Shown piece after piece: positions 60,230 to 64,000 of a DNA stretch of 64,000 nucleotides. The stretch spans positions 1,242,001 to 1,306,000 of the forward strand of contig JAQFVV010000180.1 in NCBI GenBank assembly GCA_028023455.1. The letters are read 5' to 3'. The notes under the pieces were generated by a model, which was not told the DNA's origin, ran no database searches, and was given only the letters and a program-made list of their open reading frames with translations. The DNA comes from Epiperipatus broadwayi (lineage: Eukaryota > Onychophora > Udeonychophora > Euonychophora > Peripatidae). The number at the start of each line of letters is the position of its first letter. The first letter of the stretch is position 1. Made by a program: the position numbers and the translations under genes.

Positions 60230-61255
60230 TGCTGATAAGAATGCCTTTGACTTTGATCATCAGTGTTAAACTGTCTGAAGAGTGTGTACTATATATCATG
60301 GAATGGAATTTTGGTTTAATATAATGTTCAAATTCTGCTTTCTAACCGATAGTTGTTTAATAAAGTTTTGTTTTATAAAATTGGCATGGTAGTTGTAGTT
60401 TTATTTGTTCATTTATATTTACATGGTATATAACATTGAATTTAAAAAGTGAGCATGTATTTGGAATATTTGTATAATATTAATTATTGAATCAAATATT
60501 GATTATTAGGTTGAACTTATATTTTATATAGAATTTCAGTATAGTATTTTATCTCATATATTAATAATTTTTTTCTATGGTATATTTAATTAAGCAACAT
60601 CTCACAATAAGAGACAATGGGATTGACATTCCCAGCTTTCCATTATTATTAGACAATAGTAAGTTAATTTATATATATATATATAATTGAAACCATTGCC
60701 TTCAAAGTGGAAGAACTGCAAAACTCACAAATTGAAAAACATTCCAATTCTTCATATACAAAGTATTTATATTTCTGTCTAAATGAAGAAAGGAAATGGA
60801 GGGAAAAAATGAGAAAGAAAAAAAATTATCAATGAAATTTTTTAAAAAACCCAGTGAAACCCAGAAAAAAGAAAGATGTTTTCAATAGACAATATTCAGA
60901 AAACTCATTGCATACTGTAATATATATATATTAAAGCAGTGCATAGATACCAATAGATTATACTTGCTTCATGTTGATTAAGTTCAAACTTATCTCCCAA
61001 TGTATAAACAATTTATTTAATAAACAAACCCACATACATTAGATATGAGCATGTGTGTGCAATTATGGATAGAAAAAGGTTATAAGTTTAGTATTTAATC
61101 AAGCCAAGCAATCTTATGTAGAAAAGAAATAATTTTGTTGCTAAAATTTTCAGCCAATTTAAAATGTTAGTAAAATTAATAATAAAGAAGAAAAAAAAGA
61201 AAATAATCTAAAAAAGAATAAACAATGGGAAAATGGTTCCAGTACATTCACAAAA
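60230..61255. other. AT-rich unassigned DNA
   Basis: TA runs at about 60668 and 60920. No gene signal seen. Confidence 0.5.
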
Positions 61256-61261
61256 TTAAAA

Positions 61262-61590
61262 TAATAAACTAAAGATCAGCATTTCAAGCTAATGTACATG
61301 TGTTTTTTTATGAATGTTAATAATAAATGAATACTAGAAAATTTTGTGGGCATCATTCATTCAGACATGTTAAAGAGTAATTTCAAGTGATTGGTTTATC
61401 TTCATGCTTTCATTTCCAGTGCTTAATATTTGCCCATACTTAAGCATTTGGATTGAAAGAATAGGTGGATTCATTCTATTTTTTCACAAAGACTTTATCT
61501 TGTTTTGAAAATGAAAGTATTGATTTATTATTAAAATTCATAAAAAAAGTGCATGTACATTAGCTTGAAATGCTGATATTTAGTTTATTA
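61262..61590. repeat. 329-bp MITE related to the 336-bp satellite
   Basis: Terminal inverted repeats TAATAAACTAAAGATCAGCA (61262) and TGCTGATATTTAGTTTATTA (to 61590), continuing with TTTCAAGCTAATGTACATG. The core resembles the inverted-half units of the 43.4-46.4 kb array in the same order: CATCATTCATTCA, CAAGTGATT, CCAGTGCTTA, TTTGCCCATACTTAAGCATTTG and GGTGGATTC against CGTCATTCATTCA, CAAAGTGACT, CCAGTACTTC, TTTGCTCATATATAAATATTTG and GAGGATTCC. Confidence 0.75.
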
Positions 61591-61594
61591 CAAT

Positions 61595-62845
61595 TTATAT
61601 ACATCATGCTATATAAATAAATATCTCATTTACAAAACTAAAATAAGTGTTGTATCCCTCGGGCATTACTAGAATAGTTGTAGTTTGACACATGTACAGA
61701 GTAAATGCATTGTATGAAGAAATAAGTAACAATATACAACAAGTTTAGTTGTCAACAAAGAAGCATGCAGGAATGCATCCATTAATGGAATGCACTTAGA
61801 GCAAAATCTATCAGTATTTCAGAAAAACCACTGTAGGTAAAAAGGCAAGATATATAAGAGAGGGGGGAATTGTTAAAAAAAAATCAATCAAAAATAAAAA
61901 ATCAGGAAAAAGTAAAAAAAAAATCATCATTGTTATTATTCTCTATACTGAGTAATTTTAGCTGTTCAAATGTGCCCAGTGCCTATGACAATGTGTGAGT
62001 AGATCAGCATCAGCTTCTCCAGGTCATCATAGCAGGAAGCTGAGCATCCAGAATGGTTCCATAAGCAAAAAAATGTGAGAAGAAGAAACCATCCTCATTA
62101 CCCATCCATCTAAAAAGAAGCTGCTGGTAAAAGTTTAATGCTGTTAAAATATTACAGTTTATAAACATCGCACTATATAAAATAATTGACTTATTTAAAT
62201 ATTTATTCTTGTAAATACCTGTAACTAACCTGATAACTATTATTACTTGGTCTTGATCTGTATAACCTTATACAATCCATATATATGTTAAGTCTGTTTT
62301 TTGCTGATCTAGAGTTATGTTTAATTTAACAGTGTTAATTATATATTTTATTATGTTGTTTTTTTTTTATTATCATTTGTACGATGGTGGGAAACACAAT
62401 TTAAACTATAAATGTTGTTTTTGCTTCTTCTTGACTCTCCAAACCCTTTGTATGTGGCCGAGTTAAGTGGATGCTAAAGTTATTATTACATGATTTCTTT
62501 AAAAAAAAAAAGATTAATGAAATTTCAATTAGCTATAATTTCAGCATAAAGTTTTGGATCCCCCAACCATTACAAAGACTAATTATACTATATATATCAT
62601 CGACTGGAAGGAAGGTGAACAGATTCTTAATAATACCTAAAAACAAATTAGTATATTCTCTTTAGTTCTATCTAATATAAATAACCATGAGGCTGTTGAA
62701 GCTGATCAAATGTATAATAATAAATTGTGTGCGAATGATTTCCTCATTAACGAACCCTCAGAAACAATAAAGGCAGAAATACAATGAAAATCATAATAAC
62801 TGTTGTGTCTTAAGCTGTTGCTAATAAAAGAAATGCTATTAATTT
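61595..62845. other. Unassigned DNA
   Basis: A more GC-balanced patch at about 61960-62125 stands out but has no supported reading frame or splice pair. Otherwise AT-rich. Confidence 0.4.
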
Positions 62846-62848
62846 TTG

Positions 62849-63829
62849 TATACACCTGGGTCTCTTTTTACGCAGACTTATTTAACACGATTTTGAAGTT
62901 ACGTGATTTGTGCTTCACCAGAAGTCGAGCTCCGATAATGCGCTATTACTTTAAATAATAAATTTTGTGCACTTACGTTATATAGAAAGTAATAGCACAT
63001 TATTGGAATTCAACTTTCATTTTAGTAATTTCAATATTTTCAGTGCTTTATAATAGTAAGATTTTATGCAATAATGAAATTAAAATCATGATTTCCACAT
63101 TTTATGTATACACACATTAAATTTTACAAGATTATAATGTAAATTTGTTCAAACATTGTGCGTGTTAATTTTGCATTTTAAACCACATTCTGTTTTTGCT
63201 TTTTAAAAAATAATGTAATCAATTATTAATCATTTAGTGTCTGCAAGTTTATTTTTAATTATTTCTTATTAATGACACTAATCGCGAACATGCTCTTAAA
63301 TTTCAATGAGAGCTAAATGGTTGTATGTCTGGATACTGCGAGCTTCATAAACAATTAATAAAATCATCATCTCAAAGATTAATTACTAATTACATTATCA
63401 CCAGAAAACAACACAACATGAGAGTGAAGTTGGCACTAGTTGTATTTCCATTTGCAAATGAAGCTGTCTGTTGGCAAATATCGATAATAATTAAAACGTG
63501 TATGAAAAATTGTAAATTACTGTACTGTAAATTATGCATAAAAATATATTATTTTGAATAAAATTAAATATTATAGTTAAAAAAGTTTGTATTTTATCAA
63601 TTTTTTTCAAATTTGAAATTTTTTATTAGTCATATTTTATTACCTTATTTTTTTTTGCACGAATTTTAACATAATTTTACGTTGGTGCTTTGCTTTTATG
63701 CGACTTTTGAAAAATCACAGTCCATATCCCCGCCTTTTCAAGGTAAGTTACATCTATTTTTGCGCAATTTCGTTTGCGCGTGTTTTCTGAGGAATCTATC
63801 TATCGCATAAAATGAGACCCAGGTGTATA
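62849..63829 (+). mobile_element. TIR DNA element, copy 2
   Basis: The left end TATACACCTGGGTCTCTTTT and the right end, the complement of TATACACCTGGGTCTCATTT, form clear terminal inverted repeats bounded by TATA. Copy 1 at 29036-30383 (opposite orientation) is homologous at both ends and in the middle. An internal inverted repeat lies at about 62929-63013 (CTCCGATAATGCGCTATTAC and its near complement). A short reading at 63415-63465 gives MRVKLALVVFPFANEAV, shared with copy 1 and possibly a transposase relic, with a weak resemblance to P-element/THAP9 proteins. Confidence 0.82.
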
Positions 63830-63831
63830 TG

Positions 63832-64000
63832 TAAATTCACTACACACAACTCTGTTAAAACTAATAAAGATGTTGCTAAATACATGTGGATAAGAAAAAT
63901 CTGATCAAATGTGTATTTTTATTGAAACCAGAAGAGATGGAAAATATTAAAATAAAATAAGTATGTGCATGTATAAATGCAATGGACACAGCATTTATTT
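63832..64000. other. Window end, unassigned
   Basis: Short AT-rich flank of the TIR element. No feature seen. Confidence 0.5.

Overview
The window is strongly AT-rich animal DNA, almost certainly from an invertebrate. There are no operons or bacterial signals. It holds dispersed and nested retrotransposons (Penelope-like, an L1/Tx1-like LINE, an RTE-like LINE, a LINE with an SGNH-esterase ORF, Ty3/gypsy), DNA transposons (hAT, TIR elements, MITEs) and tandem arrays. I cannot name the species; a lophotrochozoan or chelicerate would fit.

The main result is one split host gene on the minus strand. It was found by translating between splice sites, because its exons are too short to stand out as ORFs. 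In transcription order the exons are: 59740-59643 (start codon and signal peptide), 42997-42737 (one Ig-like domain), 25959-25833 (first half of a fibronectin III domain), 7451-7297 (second half of that domain) and, less certainly, 6183-6123 (start of the next FN3 domain). All junctions have GT/AG ends. The phases chain without conflict: 1, 1, 2, 1, then 2. The implied protein is a secreted or membrane receptor of signal peptide-Ig-FN3-FN3 type. The Ig domain, the Ig/FN3 linker and the FN3 end look to me most like the gp130/Domeless group of type I cytokine receptors. That assignment is a hypothesis. The rest of the gene would lie left of base 1 and its 5' UTR exon(s) right of 59.74 kb, so nearly the whole window is intron.

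Layout: 1-6.1 kb, AT-rich DNA with two head-to-head Penelope-like copies. 6.1-7.5 kb, FN3 exons and a degenerate minisatellite. 8.8-14.6 kb, plus-strand L1/Tx1-like LINE. 14.7 kb, tRNA-derived SINE remnant. 19.0-25.7 kb, minus-strand Ty3/gypsy pol remnant abutting a minus-strand LINE with an SGNH-esterase ORF. 25.8 kb, FN3 exon. 26.3 kb, hairpin MITE. 26.8-30.75 kb, 5'-truncated RTE-like LINE split by a 1.35-kb TIR element. 34.5-35.7 kb, decayed LINE. 36.0-42.1 kb, long foldback element split by a 2.49-kb insertion. 42.7 kb, Ig exon. 43.2-46.4 kb, palindromic MITE and an inverted satellite array of about 336-bp units. 46.5-53 kb, mostly unassigned, with a TATA-box promoter-like segment and telomere-like repeats. 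53.4-54.9 kb, hAT element with perfect 8-bp TSD. 56.3-58.2 kb, 471-bp tandem array. 59.7 kb, signal-peptide exon. 61.3 kb, MITE related to the 336-bp satellite. 62.8-63.8 kb, second copy of the TIR element that split the RTE-like LINE.

All transposon ORFs are broken by stops, frameshifts or truncation. The only sequence I regard as functional coding is the Ig/FN3 gene.
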